Of a stretch of 64,000 bases of DNA, positions 7,236 to 16,402 are shown piece by piece; position 1 is the stretch's first letter, and every line of letters begins with the position of its first letter. A program made the translations under genes and the position numbers. The notes beneath the pieces are model-generated. The model made no database searches. It saw only the letters and a list, made by a program, of their open reading frames with translations, and had not been told where the DNA came from. Origin of the DNA: UBA2336 sp964419145 (GTDB lineage: Bacteria; Bacteroidota; Bacteroidia; Cytophagales; Cyclobacteriaceae); contig CAYQOM010000004.1 in assembly GCA_964419145.1 (NCBI GenBank), positions 186,001 to 250,000 of the forward strand, read 5' to 3'.

Positions 7236-8066
7236 TTATCCGATCGACACGCGCTTGAATTCCGCCACGGTCAATCCTTTTGATACGCTATCCAGGTATT
7301 GCGCTACGGTTTTGCTGTTGTCTTTCACAAATGCTTGAGGCAACAACGTGTTGTCCTTGAAGAACTTGTTCAATTTACCTTGAGCAATTTTCTCTACCAT
7401 ATTTTCAGGTTTGCCTTCAGCCAGGATTTGCGCTTTGGCAATTTCCAATTCCTTTTCAATAACGGTTTTGTCTACTGAAGTTTCATCTACGGCAACCGGG
7501 TTCATGGCTGCAATCTGCATGCCCACGTCTTTACCTGCATCGGTTACATCCTTACCGTTAACACCTTTCAACGATACCAACACACCAAGTTTCGCACCTG
7601 CGTGAATGTATGGCACAACGGCTTCGCCTTTCATGTGTACAAACTCGCTCACTTCAATCTTCTCACCGATCTTGCCTACAAGTTCTACAATTTTGTCGTT
7701 CAACGTAAGGTCACCGGCTTTCTGCGACAACAACGCATCTTTGTCGGCTGGCTTGTTGGCGAACGCTACATCCGCAATCATTTTACCCAATGATTGAAAC
7801 TCTTCGTTTTTCGCTACGAAGTCGGTTTCGCAATTAAGGGCGATCAACACCGCTTCTTTCTTGTCGTCACTTACCTTTACAAATACAGAACCTTCCTTCG
7901 CTTCTCTGTCGGAACGGGAAGCAGAAACTTTCTGACCTTTCTTTCTTAATATTTCAATGGCCTTTTCAAAATCACCGTTGGCTTCGGTAAGGGCTTTCTT
8001 ACAATCCATCATACCGGCTCCGGTCATTTGCCTGAGTTTGTTTACATCTTGTGCTGAAATTGACAT
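7236..8066 (-). CDS. tsf: Translation elongation factor Ts
   Basis: The 276-residue protein is the guanine-nucleotide exchange factor for EF-Tu. The N-terminal UBA-like domain carries VNKLRQMTGAGMMDCKKAL and the conserved TDFVAKNEEF lies at the start of the dimerisation core. Length is normal. It is the last gene of the rplM-rpsI-rpsB-tsf cluster and is separated from rpsB by a hairpin that could reduce read-through. Confidence 0.97.
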   Translation of the reverse strand: MSISAQDVNKLRQMTGAGMMDCKKALTEANGDFEKAIEILRKKGQKVSASRSDREAKEGSVFVKVSDDKKEAVLIALNCETDFVAKNEEFQSLGKMIADVAFANKPADKDALLSQKAGDLTLNDKIVELVGKIGEKIEVSEFVHMKGEAVVPYIHAGAKLGVLVSLKGVNGKDVTDAGKDVGMQIAAMNPVAVDETSVDKTVIEKELEIAKAQILAEGKPENMVEKIAQGKLNKFFKDNTLLPQAFVKDNSKTVAQYLDSVSKGLTVAEFKRVSIG

Positions 8067-8115
8067 CGCTTTATGAATTTTAAATGTTACAGTTTACTAG
8101 TGCTGGGTTTAAAAA

Positions 8116-8147
8116 AATAAACACCGACTGGAAGGCCGATGTTTATT
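8116..8147 (-). terminator. Hairpin with U-tract between rpsB and tsf
   Basis: On the minus strand a 13-bp stem (AATAAACATCGGC with GTCGGTGTTTATT, two wobble pairs) closes a 6-base loop and is followed by seven T residues. It looks like an intrinsic terminator or attenuator, so tsf may be made partly by read-through. Confidence 0.8.
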
Positions 8148-8193
8148 CTGTATATCGCTGGGCGATTGAACCAATATTGATCAGTCGCTGCTC

Positions 8194-8964
8194 TTACTTG
8201 GCTTCTTCAACGGCCGTATCTACTTTGCGCTTTTCGTCCTCTTCCTTCTTCAATGAAGCTTCTTCCTTCTCCTTCTTACGCTCCTGCAACGCTTCTTCAA
8301 TTACGCTGCCGATGTATCCGGTAATCAATGAAATGGATTTGAACGCATCGTCATTGGCAGGGATCGGGAAATCTACCGTAGTAGGATCTGAGTTGGTATC
8401 CACCATGGCAAACACCGGAATGTTCAGCTTTTGTGCTTCGGCTACAGCAATGTGCTCGCGCTTTACATCGATCACAAAAAGGGCTGCAGGCAATCTATTC
8501 AGATCAACAATACCACCCAATTGCTTTTCAAGCTTTGCCTTTTCACGGGTTAACGTAAGACGCTCTTTCTTTTGCAGGTTCAGGTAAGCCTCATCCTTCA
8601 TCAACTTGTCAATCTGCGAAAGCTTTTTCAACGACTTGCGTATGGTTGCAAAGTTGGTAAGCATACCACCCAACCAACGCTCGGTTACGTATGGCATGTT
8701 CAGACGCTTTGCTTCTTCGGTTACGATATCTTTTGCCTGCTTCTTGGTAGCTACGAACATGATCTTACGACCAGAACGTACGATGTTTTTCATAGCAAAT
8801 GCTGCCTCTTCCAAACTCGCCAATGATTTGTGCAGGTCGATGATGTGAATGCCGTTGTTTTCCATGAAGATGTACTCGGCCATCTTCGGGTTCCATTTAC
8901 GGGTCAAGTGTCCGAAATGAACACCGGCTTCCAATAAATCCTGATAAGTTAATTTCTTTCCCAT
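8194..8964 (-). CDS. rpsB: 30S ribosomal protein S2
   Basis: The 256-residue protein contains the S2 signatures LEAGVHFGHLTRKWNPKM near the N-terminus, GIHIIDLHKSL, and RWLGGMLTNFATIRKS. The C-terminal tail is an acidic/lysine-rich extension of about 35 residues. It follows rpsI by 16 bases in the usual Bacteroidota order. Confidence 0.98.
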   Translation of the reverse strand: MGKKLTYQDLLEAGVHFGHLTRKWNPKMAEYIFMENNGIHIIDLHKSLASLEEAAFAMKNIVRSGRKIMFVATKKQAKDIVTEEAKRLNMPYVTERWLGGMLTNFATIRKSLKKLSQIDKLMKDEAYLNLQKKERLTLTREKAKLEKQLGGIVDLNRLPAALFVIDVKREHIAVAEAQKLNIPVFAMVDTNSDPTTVDFPIPANDDAFKSISLITGYIGSVIEEALQERKKEKEEASLKKEEDEKRKVDTAVEEAK

Positions 8965-8980
8965 GTGTTGATGTTTACGA

Positions 8981-9367
8981 TTAACGTTTGCTGAACTGGA
9001 ATCTCCTTCTGGCCTTTCTTCTTCCTGGCTTCTTACGTTCTACCATACGCGAGTCGCGGGTGATAAACCCTTCTTTACGCAATACGGTTTTGTTTTCAGC
9101 ATTTGCGGCCACAAGAGCTCGTGAAATGCCCAATCGAACGGCTTCAGCCTGGCCTTTAATGCCACCGCCTTCAACGTTAATGGTTACATCATACTGATTC
9201 TCGGCTTTAAGCGCTGCTAACGGCTGCTTAACCAGTGTCTGGTGAATCTCAGATAGGAAGTATTCCTTGAGATCACGGGCGTTTACTTGTATGTCACCTT
9301 TGCCAGGCTTTACATAAACCCTGGCTACAGAAGTCTTCCTTCTACCCGTTGCGTTGAAAATCTCCAT
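8981..9367 (-). CDS. rpsI: 30S ribosomal protein S9
   Basis: The 128-residue protein starts MEIFNATGRRKTSVARVYVKPG and ends in the basic tail KKPGRRKARRRFQFSKR, which reaches the P-site tRNA in S9. The start lies three bases after the rplM stop, so the two are co-transcribed and probably coupled. Confidence 0.98.
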   Translation of the reverse strand: MEIFNATGRRKTSVARVYVKPGKGDIQVNARDLKEYFLSEIHQTLVKQPLAALKAENQYDVTINVEGGGIKGQAEAVRLGISRALVAANAENKTVLRKEGFITRDSRMVERKKPGRRKARRRFQFSKR

Positions 9368-9370
9368 TTA

Positions 9371-9814
9371 TTATAGTTTTATTTCTTTTGGTTGCTGTGC
9401 TGTGTGCGGATGTTCCGTACCGACATAAACATGCAGGCTGCGGAACAGCTCGCGTCCCAAACGGTTTTTAGGCAACATGCCGCGTACGGCATGCTCCACC
9501 AGGCGTTCAGGATGTTTGGCCCGGATGTTGGCAGGCGTATGCTCGCGCTGTCCGCCCGGATAACCGGAGTGCGTGTAAATCACACGATCGGTCCATTTCT
9601 TACCCGTCATTTTTACCTTTTCGGCATTGATAACCACTACATGATCGCCACAATCAACATGTGGTGAATAGCTGGTTTTGTGCTTACCCTTAATAATGTG
9701 TGCAATCTGGCTGGCTACACGGCCTAACACCTTATCTTTTGCATCTACCAAAACCCACGTTTTCTCAACGGTTGCCTTGTTGGCGTGAGTGGTTTTATAG
9801 CTCTGATGATCCAC
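9371..9814 (-). CDS. rplM: 50S ribosomal protein L13
   Basis: The 147-residue protein has the L13 pattern WVLVDAKDKVLGRVAS, the HVDCGDHVVVINAEK segment, and VRGMLPKNRLGRELFRSLHVY. It is the promoter-proximal gene of the ribosomal cluster. A clear Bacteroidota promoter lies about 50 bases upstream. Confidence 0.98.
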   Translation of the reverse strand: MDHQSYKTTHANKATVEKTWVLVDAKDKVLGRVASQIAHIIKGKHKTSYSPHVDCGDHVVVINAEKVKMTGKKWTDRVIYTHSGYPGGQREHTPANIRAKHPERLVEHAVRGMLPKNRLGRELFRSLHVYVGTEHPHTAQQPKEIKL

Positions 9815-9865
9815 GTTTTTCTATTTAAAAATCAACAAAATACACCCTTCCTTTAAAAAGGGACA

Positions 9866-9897
9866 CAAAGGTAAGCTGATGGTTCTGGAAAAGCAAA
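9866..9897 (-). promoter_or_regulatory. Promoter of the rplM-rpsI-rpsB-tsf cluster
   Basis: Reading the minus strand, TTTG is followed after 20 bases by TACCTTTG. This fits the Bacteroidota sigma-A consensus TTTG-N19-21-TAnnTTTG exactly. It is the best promoter match noted in the window together with that of acpP. Confidence 0.85.
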
Positions 9898-9925
9898 TAG
9901 ACCTGATTTTTTAGCCAATGCCTGA

Positions 9926-10639
9926 TTACTTATTGGCTTCCAGTTGGCGGATAAGGGCTTGAAAATCCTTGGGGTACGGGGCTTCCAAGGTCAGCTTTTC
10001 GTCCTTCATCGATTTGAAAATCAGCGACTTTGCATGGAGGGCCATTCGCTTCATCAGGGGTTCTTCTTCGGTGTTTTTCTTCAAGTTAAACCCTTTTTTT
10101 ATGGCTGATAAATAAAGTGGTTTTCCGCCATACTGCTCGTCACCGGTAATGGTGGCGTTTAAAAGCGACAGGTGAATGCGGATTTGGTGCATCCGTCCTG
10201 TAATGGGCCGGCACTCTATTAACGAGCACTGCCGGTAAGCGACCAATGTGGTAAAATAGGTTTGAGCCGGTTTTCCGTCACGTTTACTAATTTTCACAAT
10301 CCCATCTGGCGCTGCCAAAATGGGAGCATCCACCAGGTGTTGCTTGAAATCATGGACACCGTCAACAATGGCGTGGTATATTTTTTCCACCTTCCGATGC
10401 TCAAACTGCATGCTCATGTGTCGGTACGCTTCCGGATTTTTGGCAAAAACTAGGAGGCCTGAGGTATCCTTATCTAACCTATGACAAGCCTGGGCAGTTT
10501 CGCAATAGCTTCGTACCAAGGCCAACAGGTTAACCGGATCAGTTCGATCTTCAAGCGTGGAAACAAAGGGCGGTTTGTTAACCGCGATAAAATCGTTGTC
10601 TTCCCAAAGGATTAAATCTGTAACCGAATGCTTTTTCAA
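9926..10639 (-). CDS. RluA-family pseudouridine synthase
   Basis: The 237-residue enzyme isomerises uridine to pseudouridine in RNA. The catalytic motif is HRLDKDTSGLLVF with Asp56, and GRMHQIRIHLSL forms the family's second signature. No S4 RNA-binding domain is present, so it resembles the short RluA/TruC type. The RNA target cannot be assigned. It starts 10 bases after the histidine kinase stop and is probably in its operon. Confidence 0.93.
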   Translation of the reverse strand: MKKHSVTDLILWEDNDFIAVNKPPFVSTLEDRTDPVNLLALVRSYCETAQACHRLDKDTSGLLVFAKNPEAYRHMSMQFEHRKVEKIYHAIVDGVHDFKQHLVDAPILAAPDGIVKISKRDGKPAQTYFTTLVAYRQCSLIECRPITGRMHQIRIHLSLLNATITGDEQYGGKPLYLSAIKKGFNLKKNTEEEPLMKRMALHAKSLIFKSMKDEKLTLEAPYPKDFQALIRQLEANK

Positions 10640-10649
10640 CCTTTAATTT

Positions 10650-11699
10650 TTAAGCGTGCCCTTCCTGCGGCTTCACACGCGGGAGTTTGAAGCTGAAATC
10701 TGAACCTTTGCCCGGTGTGCTTTGTACCTCTGCCCTTGTATGGTGGTTTTCGAGAATGTGCTTGACAATCGCCAGCCCTAATCCTGTACCCCCTTTTTCG
10801 CGGCTTCGGCTTTTATCCACGCGGTAAAAGCGTTCAAATATACGGTTGATATGTTCAGGAGGAATGCCTTCACCAAAATCGCGCACATGGGTGGTCACAT
10901 ATTTCTTTGTCACATCAAAACTGACCACCACTTCACCGCCTTCGTACGAGTGCTTCACCGCGTTGGATACCAGGTTGGTCATCACCTGGAAAATCCGCTG
11001 CCAGTCGGCATACACCATTACCTTACCGGGGTTGCCCTCCAGCCGAAACGTGATGTCGCGCTTATCGGCTTTGCTTTCAAACTGCTCAAAAACTTCCTGC
11101 GTGAGTTTATACATATCGATGGTCTCGAAATGCATTTTGATTTGCCCCGTTTCAATGTGCGATAAGGTGAGCAAATCCTGTACGAGGGCATCCAATCCAT
11201 CGAGGCTCTTTGCCGCTTTTTTCAAAAAGCGTGTGCGCACGGCCTTGTCTTCCATGGCGCCATCAAGTAACGTGTGCACAAAACCCTGAGCGGCAAAAAT
11301 GGGCGTCTTTAATTCGTGTGAAACATCGGCAATGAATTCTTTTCGAAAAGCTTCGAGTTTTTTCAACTCGTCAATTTCTTTTTGCTTGAGTTCAGCGAAG
11401 GAAAAAATTTCTTCATTAATTTTTTCGAGTGGATTTAGGGTTCCTGATCGTTGCTTATCCAATTTATTCAACTCCTTCTTTCGCAACTTTTCCATCAGCC
11501 GGTAGATTTTGTTGATCTCACGAAAAATGAGAAAATCAAGAACAACAAAGACAAGCAGGTATGAAACCGAAAAACTGATGCCAAACGCCACCAGCAACAG
11601 GGTAATTGAAGCTTCCTTGAACAACGTAAGAAAGAGGGTTGTGATTAAGGCAATGCAAATTGCCAGTAACAAGGCCAATACCCTCGAGTTATAAACCAT
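10650..11699 (-). CDS. PhoR-like sensor histidine kinase
   Basis: The 349-residue kinase has two membrane helices (about residues 7-27 and 31-58) with almost no extracytoplasmic loop. A linker follows, then a HisKA box DVSHELKTP (His128) and an HATPase domain with NLVSNAVKHS, DFGEGIP and GGTGLGLAIVKHI. It is the likely partner of the OmpR-type regulator encoded upstream. The lack of a PAS or periplasmic sensor suggests that the signal comes through the membrane or from a partner protein. Confidence 0.92.
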   Translation of the reverse strand: MVYNSRVLALLLAICIALITTLFLTLFKEASITLLLVAFGISFSVSYLLVFVVLDFLIFREINKIYRLMEKLRKKELNKLDKQRSGTLNPLEKINEEIFSFAELKQKEIDELKKLEAFRKEFIADVSHELKTPIFAAQGFVHTLLDGAMEDKAVRTRFLKKAAKSLDGLDALVQDLLTLSHIETGQIKMHFETIDMYKLTQEVFEQFESKADKRDITFRLEGNPGKVMVYADWQRIFQVMTNLVSNAVKHSYEGGEVVVSFDVTKKYVTTHVRDFGEGIPPEHINRIFERFYRVDKSRSREKGGTGLGLAIVKHILENHHTRAEVQSTPGKGSDFSFKLPRVKPQEGHA

Positions 11700-11704
11700 G
11701 CGGG

Positions 11705-11741
11705 AAATTCAAGATTAAAAAATCAAAATTCAAGATAACGA
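11705..11741. repeat. 7-base-period repeat, locus G (single arm)
   Basis: ATTCAAG or a relative recurs at exact 7-base spacing: 11707, 11714, 11721, 11728 and 11735. No well-matched opposite arm is present, so this may be a decayed copy. It separates the kinase start from the response regulator stop. Confidence 0.6.
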
Positions 11742-11807
11742 TGGATAATCCTGATCGGGCACAGTCTGGTATTCGCCTTCTTCAATCAGGTCCGCTATTT
11801 TGAAACT

Positions 11808-12497
11808 TCAATTCAGGCTGAATTTGTAGCCAACGCCTTTTACGGTAGTGATGTAATCTTCCCCGATTTTCTCGCGCACCTTACGAATGTGTACGTCTAC
11901 CGTGCGGGCCAGTACATACACATCCGATCCCCAGATGTTCTGAAGCAGGTCTTCACGACTGAAAACTTTATTGGGATTCTTGGCCAGGAAATACAACAAC
12001 TCAAACTCCTTTTTGGGAAGGTTAATCTCACGACCATCCACTTTAATCGTGTAACTGGTTCTGTCAATGGTTAGATCACCGGCAGAAATTGAGCTTGAGG
12101 GATCGGCCTTTTTCACTTCTCTTCTGAACAATGCGCTGATGCGGCTTAGCAACGCGCGTGGTTTGATCGGTTTGGTGATGTAATCATCGGCACCTACATC
12201 AAAAGCCGCTACTTCAGAATATTCTTCAGCACGGGCAGTAAGAAACACGATAAAGGTTTTTTGAAGCTCAGGAATTTCGCGCAGCAACCTGCAAGTTTCA
12301 ACGCCATCCATTTTGGGCATCATAATGTCGAGCAATACCAAATCCGGATGAAACTTCTTCGCGATCTCCACCGCTTTGGCACCATCGCCAGCGGTTTTAA
12401 CATCGTATCCATCTTTTTCGAGGTTGTATCTCAGAAGCTCCTGAATCGGCTCTTCATCATCCACAACAAGCACTTTATGCACGGGCTTGTTTCCCAT
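11808..12497 (-). CDS. OmpR/PhoB-family response regulator
   Basis: The 229-residue protein has a receiver domain (DDE at residues 13-15, phospho-acceptor Asp57 in LLDIMMPKMDG, Lys in ITKPIKP) and a C-terminal winged helix (LPKKEFELLYFLAKNPNKVFSRE and VDVHIRKVREKIG). It should bind DNA when phosphorylated by the kinase encoded downstream. The 108-bp gap between the two holds a 7-base-period repeat. Confidence 0.95.
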   Translation of the reverse strand: MGNKPVHKVLVVDDEEPIQELLRYNLEKDGYDVKTAGDGAKAVEIAKKFHPDLVLLDIMMPKMDGVETCRLLREIPELQKTFIVFLTARAEEYSEVAAFDVGADDYITKPIKPRALLSRISALFRREVKKADPSSSISAGDLTIDRTSYTIKVDGREINLPKKEFELLYFLAKNPNKVFSREDLLQNIWGSDVYVLARTVDVHIRKVREKIGEDYITTVKGVGYKFSLN

Positions 12498-12516
12498 AAA
12501 TTAATGTAATTTAATG

Positions 12517-12524
12517 CAAAAGTA
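12517..12524 (-). promoter_or_regulatory. -7 element TACTTTTG for the response regulator gene
   Basis: On the minus strand TACTTTTG matches TAnnTTTG exactly, 20 bases before the ATG. The -33 region at the expected distance reads GTTT, a weak match. Confidence 0.55.
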
Positions 12525-12591
12525 GACAGAAAGCAGGGGATTATAAACCGTCCGCCCATTCTTAACAATTCCTTAATCCCTGAAGTTCAGC

Positions 12592-13635
12592 CTATAAGAA
12601 AGGATATCGATCGGCCAACACCCGTATATAAGTCTTCAAATCTCCCTTGAAATCCTGTGTCCACTCCTTCCAGAAAACATCTTGTTTTGATTGGTACCTT
12701 CTGAACGACATGAAGTACGCATTGTTGGGAATAACCTTGTGCTTATCTGTAGGGCGAACCAGCGCCTCGAAAGACAAGGTGTCAACGGCATCCATGATTT
12801 TACGAATAGCGGCATCCTTTAAGGTGCGCTTTTCATCCAGGGTTTTATCGGTCATAGCAACATAAACGCTGTCGAGGTAATCGCAACCACGCAGAACATG
12901 ATCGACATAATGAATAAACTCCTGATCCTCCCTAACAAACTGGAGATAGGGCTCACTGTTCTTGCCATACTTTGATATCAAAAATTTTTCTGCTCCCCGA
13001 TCACCAATGAACGAAGCCAGGTTCTCATTGAAGTCAACGCTGTCCTTAACAAAAATAGTCGCGTGCGCCATCTCATGAATAATCAAACTCACCAGATCAC
13101 CCTCCGATCGCGAAAGCATGTTGCTCAAAATAGGATCGGTAAACCAGCCTAAGGTTGACCACCCCCCCGGATTGCGAACATTTACATCCCAACCTTCCGC
13201 TTCCAGTTTCTGTTTTTCGGCAAGTGCCCGCTCCATCTCAAAAAAACCCTTGTACGGAACTGCGCCCAGTACGGGAAACTCCCATTCTTTGGCCTTAAGC
13301 TGAAACGGTTCACTGGCCGTAACCACCCACATAATTTCCTTACCCTGCTGATCGTACAGGGTGGTATAGTTCTTTGTGTCATTCAAGCCCAGCGAATCGA
13401 TGGCAAACTGACGGGCTTCAGCGATTAACAACAGTTTCTGTTTTAGGGAATCGGGAAAAGATGGATCAGCGAGATACTCCGCTACCGGCCGAGCATTCCA
13501 TACAATGTTGAGCTGACCCTTTGCCTGCCGAAGTCCATACCCCACCAGGTCGCGATAAACCACACACAGCACGGCCACCACAACCAATACGGTGAGCACA
13601 AACCACTTCACCATTCTGAAAAACCGCCTCAGCAT
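12592..13635 (-). CDS. Predicted aminopeptidase (COG4324 type)
   Basis: The 347-residue protein has an N-terminal membrane anchor (about residues 9-27), then a zinc-metalloprotease domain with HEMAH at 187-191 and a downstream NENLASF glutamate (Glu204). The overall pattern, including NPGGWSTLGWFTDPIL, matches the predicted aminopeptidase family (DUF2265). It should sit in the inner membrane with the catalytic domain outside. It is monocistronic and divergent from recA. Confidence 0.85.
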   Translation of the reverse strand: MLRRFFRMVKWFVLTVLVVVAVLCVVYRDLVGYGLRQAKGQLNIVWNARPVAEYLADPSFPDSLKQKLLLIAEARQFAIDSLGLNDTKNYTTLYDQQGKEIMWVVTASEPFQLKAKEWEFPVLGAVPYKGFFEMERALAEKQKLEAEGWDVNVRNPGGWSTLGWFTDPILSNMLSRSEGDLVSLIIHEMAHATIFVKDSVDFNENLASFIGDRGAEKFLISKYGKNSEPYLQFVREDQEFIHYVDHVLRGCDYLDSVYVAMTDKTLDEKRTLKDAAIRKIMDAVDTLSFEALVRPTDKHKVIPNNAYFMSFRRYQSKQDVFWKEWTQDFKGDLKTYIRVLADRYPFL

Positions 13636-13746
13636 AGCTTAATTTCACGCAGTATACTCACTTTTGGTGAACCACCGGAACAGCAATTTGATGAATGAAC
13701 GGGCGCAAAGGACACTGACAACTACTGTCGCGAAAAGCGCAGTGCG

Positions 13747-13777
13747 TTTGTTTTTGGAAGTGTTAGTCGTAATTTCA
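13747..13777 (+). promoter_or_regulatory. Possible recA promoter
   Basis: TTTG (13747-13750) is followed after 19 bases by TAATTTCA (13770-13777), which matches four of the six fixed positions of TAnnTTTG. Spacing is right but the -7 is weak. I saw no clear LexA box. Confidence 0.35.
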
Positions 13778-13819
13778 ACCCCGGATTAACAACCGCTACA
13801 AACTTTAAACATTGAACTC

Positions 13820-14851
13820 ATGAGTGACGCAAAAGAAAAATTAAAAGCGCTTCAGCTTACCCTCGATAAACTTGAAAAGACTTACGGTAAAGGAACCGTA
13901 ATGAAATTAAGCGATGAACGGGTTATTGACATACCTGCCATTTCAACCGGCTCGCTTGGGCTGGACATTGCCTTGGGCATTGGCGGTATTCCACGTGGCC
14001 GGGTAACGGAAATCTACGGACCGGAATCATCGGGTAAGACAACCCTGACGATGCACATGATTGCCGAAGCGCAAAAAAAAGGTGGACTAGCTGCTTTTAT
14101 TGATGCGGAACACGCGTTCGATAAAAGCTATGCTGAAAAACTGGGTATTGATACGGAGAACCTGTTGATCTCGCAGCCGGATAATGGCGAGCAAGCACTT
14201 GAAATTGCCGATCACCTGATTCGTTCGGGGGCCATTGATATCATTGTTATTGACTCAGTTGCAGCACTTGTACCGAAAGGCGAACTCGAAGGTGAAATGG
14301 GTGACAGCAAGATGGGCTTGCAAGCCCGATTGATGTCGCAGGCGTTGAGAAAACTTACCGGTACCATCAGCAAAACCGGTTGCGCCTGTATCTTCATCAA
14401 CCAGCTTCGCGAAAAAATTGGAATCATGTTCGGTAATCCGGAAACCACTACCGGTGGTAACGCCTTAAAGTTCTATGCTTCCGTGCGATTGGATATTCGC
14501 AGAATCGGTCAGATTAAAGAAGCTGCCGATGACATTACCGGTAACCGTGTGAAAGTAAAAGTAGTGAAGAACAAGGTTGCCCCTCCGTTTAAAGTAGTTG
14601 AATTCGACATCATGTATGGAAGAGGAATTTCCAAATCCGGTGAAATTGTTGACCTCGGTGTTGAATTGAATGTGGTGCAAAAAGCAGGCTCGTGGTTCTC
14701 ATACGATGGAAACAAATTAGGTCAGGGTCGCGATGCCGTAAAACAACTCATTGAAGATAATCCGGAATTGATGGAAGAACTGGAGAGAAAGATCAAAGAA
14801 AAAATCTCCGGTGTTGAGGGCAAGAAAGTGTTGGAGGAGAAAGAAAAGTAA
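13820..14851 (+). CDS. recA: Recombinase RecA
   Basis: The 343-residue protein forms ATP-dependent filaments on single-stranded DNA for strand exchange. It has Walker A GPESSGKT at residues 67-74, IIVIDSVAALVPKGELEGEMGD, the loop FINQLREKIGIMFGNPETTTGG, and a charged C-terminal tail. Length is normal and no intein is present. Confidence 0.99.
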   Translation: MSDAKEKLKALQLTLDKLEKTYGKGTVMKLSDERVIDIPAISTGSLGLDIALGIGGIPRGRVTEIYGPESSGKTTLTMHMIAEAQKKGGLAAFIDAEHAFDKSYAEKLGIDTENLLISQPDNGEQALEIADHLIRSGAIDIIVIDSVAALVPKGELEGEMGDSKMGLQARLMSQALRKLTGTISKTGCACIFINQLREKIGIMFGNPETTTGGNALKFYASVRLDIRRIGQIKEAADDITGNRVKVKVVKNKVAPPFKVVEFDIMYGRGISKSGEIVDLGVELNVVQKAGSWFSYDGNKLGQGRDAVKQLIEDNPELMEELERKIKEKISGVEGKKVLEEKEK

Positions 14852-14854
14852 TCA

Positions 14855-14934
14855 GTCGATGGTCCATGGTCGATAGTCGATAGTCGATAGCCTTTTATAA
14901 CTATGGACTATCAACCATGGACTATCGACTATAT
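14855..14934. repeat. 7-base-period inverted repeat, locus B (convergent terminator)
   Basis: In the left arm GTC recurs at 14855, 14862, 14869, 14876 and 14883 (TAGTCGA type). In the right arm GAC or AAC recurs at 14906, 14913, 14920 and 14927. The arms pair over 28 bases with four differences around a 10-base loop. It sits between the convergent recA and permease genes, ending two bases from the permease stop, so it probably ends transcription from both sides. Confidence 0.85.
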
Positions 14935-14935
14935 C

Positions 14936-16201
14936 CTACGATGCCCGAATAGCAATCACCGGATCCAACCTTGCCGCCATGGCAGCCGGTACGATTCCGG
15001 ATACTAATCCAATTACAGTTGAAACACCGATTCCCAGAACAATATTTTTGAACGAAAGGGTAACGACTAAACTGCCCATCGGGATAAGGGTGATCAGGTA
15101 CACCAAAAACAACCCGGCAAACCCTCCGATCAAACAGAGGAAGATCGCTTCAAACAAAAACTGAAAGAGTATAAAGTAATTTTTTGCACCTACGGATTTC
15201 TGTAGCCCGATAATACTGGTTCGTTCTTTTACTGATACAAACATGATGTTGGCGATACCAAAACCTCCCACCAACATGGAGAATCCTCCAATGATCCAAC
15301 CGGCAACACCCACCACATCAAACAAACCGCTGATTACGTTCATGATGGCTTCGGGTCTGTTCAATGCGAAGTTATCTTTCTCAACCGGGCGAACGCCCCT
15401 ACGTGTACGCAAGAAACCTCGCACTTCATTCTCAAGCTCAACTAATCCAATGTCCTGCTCCGTTCCCTTCACACCTATGGTTGATCCTACCTCATTCCAA
15501 CGGCCGGTACCGGTTTGGTAAAGTTTTCGAAAAGAATTGTAAGGAATGATTACCGTGAAATCATTGGTAGTATTTCCCATAAAGCTTTGCCCCTCCTGCT
15601 TCACAACGCCAACCACGCTATACATCAGGTTTTTCACTTTAATGGTTTGGCCAAGTGCCTCTTCATCATTGGGGAACAGGGCCTTGGCTACTTCATATCC
15701 GATAACCGCCACATTTCGTCCGCCCATAACTTCATCCGTAGTAAAGTATCTGCCCTTCTCAATGGGTACTTCAAACAATTGATCATACCCCTCACTACCA
15801 CCCAGCAACCGCACCTGCCCGATACTGTTACTGTTTCTTTTAATCAATGCATTTCCTCTTCCCGCCAGTATGGCGATGTGGCTCGCGTTTTTCAGATTTT
15901 GCTTCAAAAATTTAAACTCTGCATAAGACGCATTCGGCCTGCGGAAATATTCCCACCATTTATAGTCTCCGCCTTCTTCCGGAAGCCAAGGCATCTTTTC
16001 AATGTAGATCACCCCGGTTCCAATGAAGTTCAAGCTGTCTTTGATGTTCTTTTCCAATGAATCAACCAACGTAAGCACGGCAATAATGGCGAAGATGCCC
16101 ACCGTAACCCCCAACAGGGACAAAATGGTGCGCAACAGGTTCGACCGGAGGGCCTTCCAGGCGAACCGAAAACTTTCCATGATCTGACGCAGTACCTTCA
16201 T
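14936..16201 (-). CDS. MacB/FtsX-type ABC transporter permease
   Basis: The 421-residue protein has one N-terminal helix (about residues 22-44), a large periplasmic MacB-like domain (about 45-285) and three C-terminal helices (about 290-400), ending GIVPAAMAARLDPVIAIRAS. This is the mechanotransmission type of permease that works with a separate ATPase and often a periplasmic adaptor. Neither partner is adjacent. The substrate is unknown. Confidence 0.9.
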   Translation of the reverse strand: MKVLRQIMESFRFAWKALRSNLLRTILSLLGVTVGIFAIIAVLTLVDSLEKNIKDSLNFIGTGVIYIEKMPWLPEEGGDYKWWEYFRRPNASYAEFKFLKQNLKNASHIAILAGRGNALIKRNSNSIGQVRLLGGSEGYDQLFEVPIEKGRYFTTDEVMGGRNVAVIGYEVAKALFPNDEEALGQTIKVKNLMYSVVGVVKQEGQSFMGNTTNDFTVIIPYNSFRKLYQTGTGRWNEVGSTIGVKGTEQDIGLVELENEVRGFLRTRRGVRPVEKDNFALNRPEAIMNVISGLFDVVGVAGWIIGGFSMLVGGFGIANIMFVSVKERTSIIGLQKSVGAKNYFILFQFLFEAIFLCLIGGFAGLFLVYLITLIPMGSLVVTLSFKNIVLGIGVSTVIGLVSGIVPAAMAARLDPVIAIRAS

Positions 16202-16322
16202 GCTTTGGCCTTGGGGTTTATGGCTAAAATTACTCGGGTTAGTCGGCTTTTGGCCTTTTGAATTACGCCCATTAGACTAAAAACAGGGCAATTTGTTACG
16301 GTATTTAAAAACAGGCCCATTC

Positions 16323-16353
16323 TTCGTAAATCTCAAGTATTGCCTTATTTTTG
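16323..16353 (+). promoter_or_regulatory. Promoter of queA
   Basis: TTCG (16323-16326), 19 bases, then TATTTTTG (16346-16353), an exact TAnnTTTG match with one mismatch in the -33 element. It lies about 50 bases before the queA ATG. Confidence 0.65.
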
Positions 16354-16402
16354 CAACCTTAAAAAAATTAACTGTTCATTGGGCATACTTTGCATTTAAA
16401 AT

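Noticed and set aside
15515..16060. Open frame of 181 codons opposite the MacB-like permease
   Set aside because: The permease frame shows clear family features; the antisense translation does not resemble a protein.
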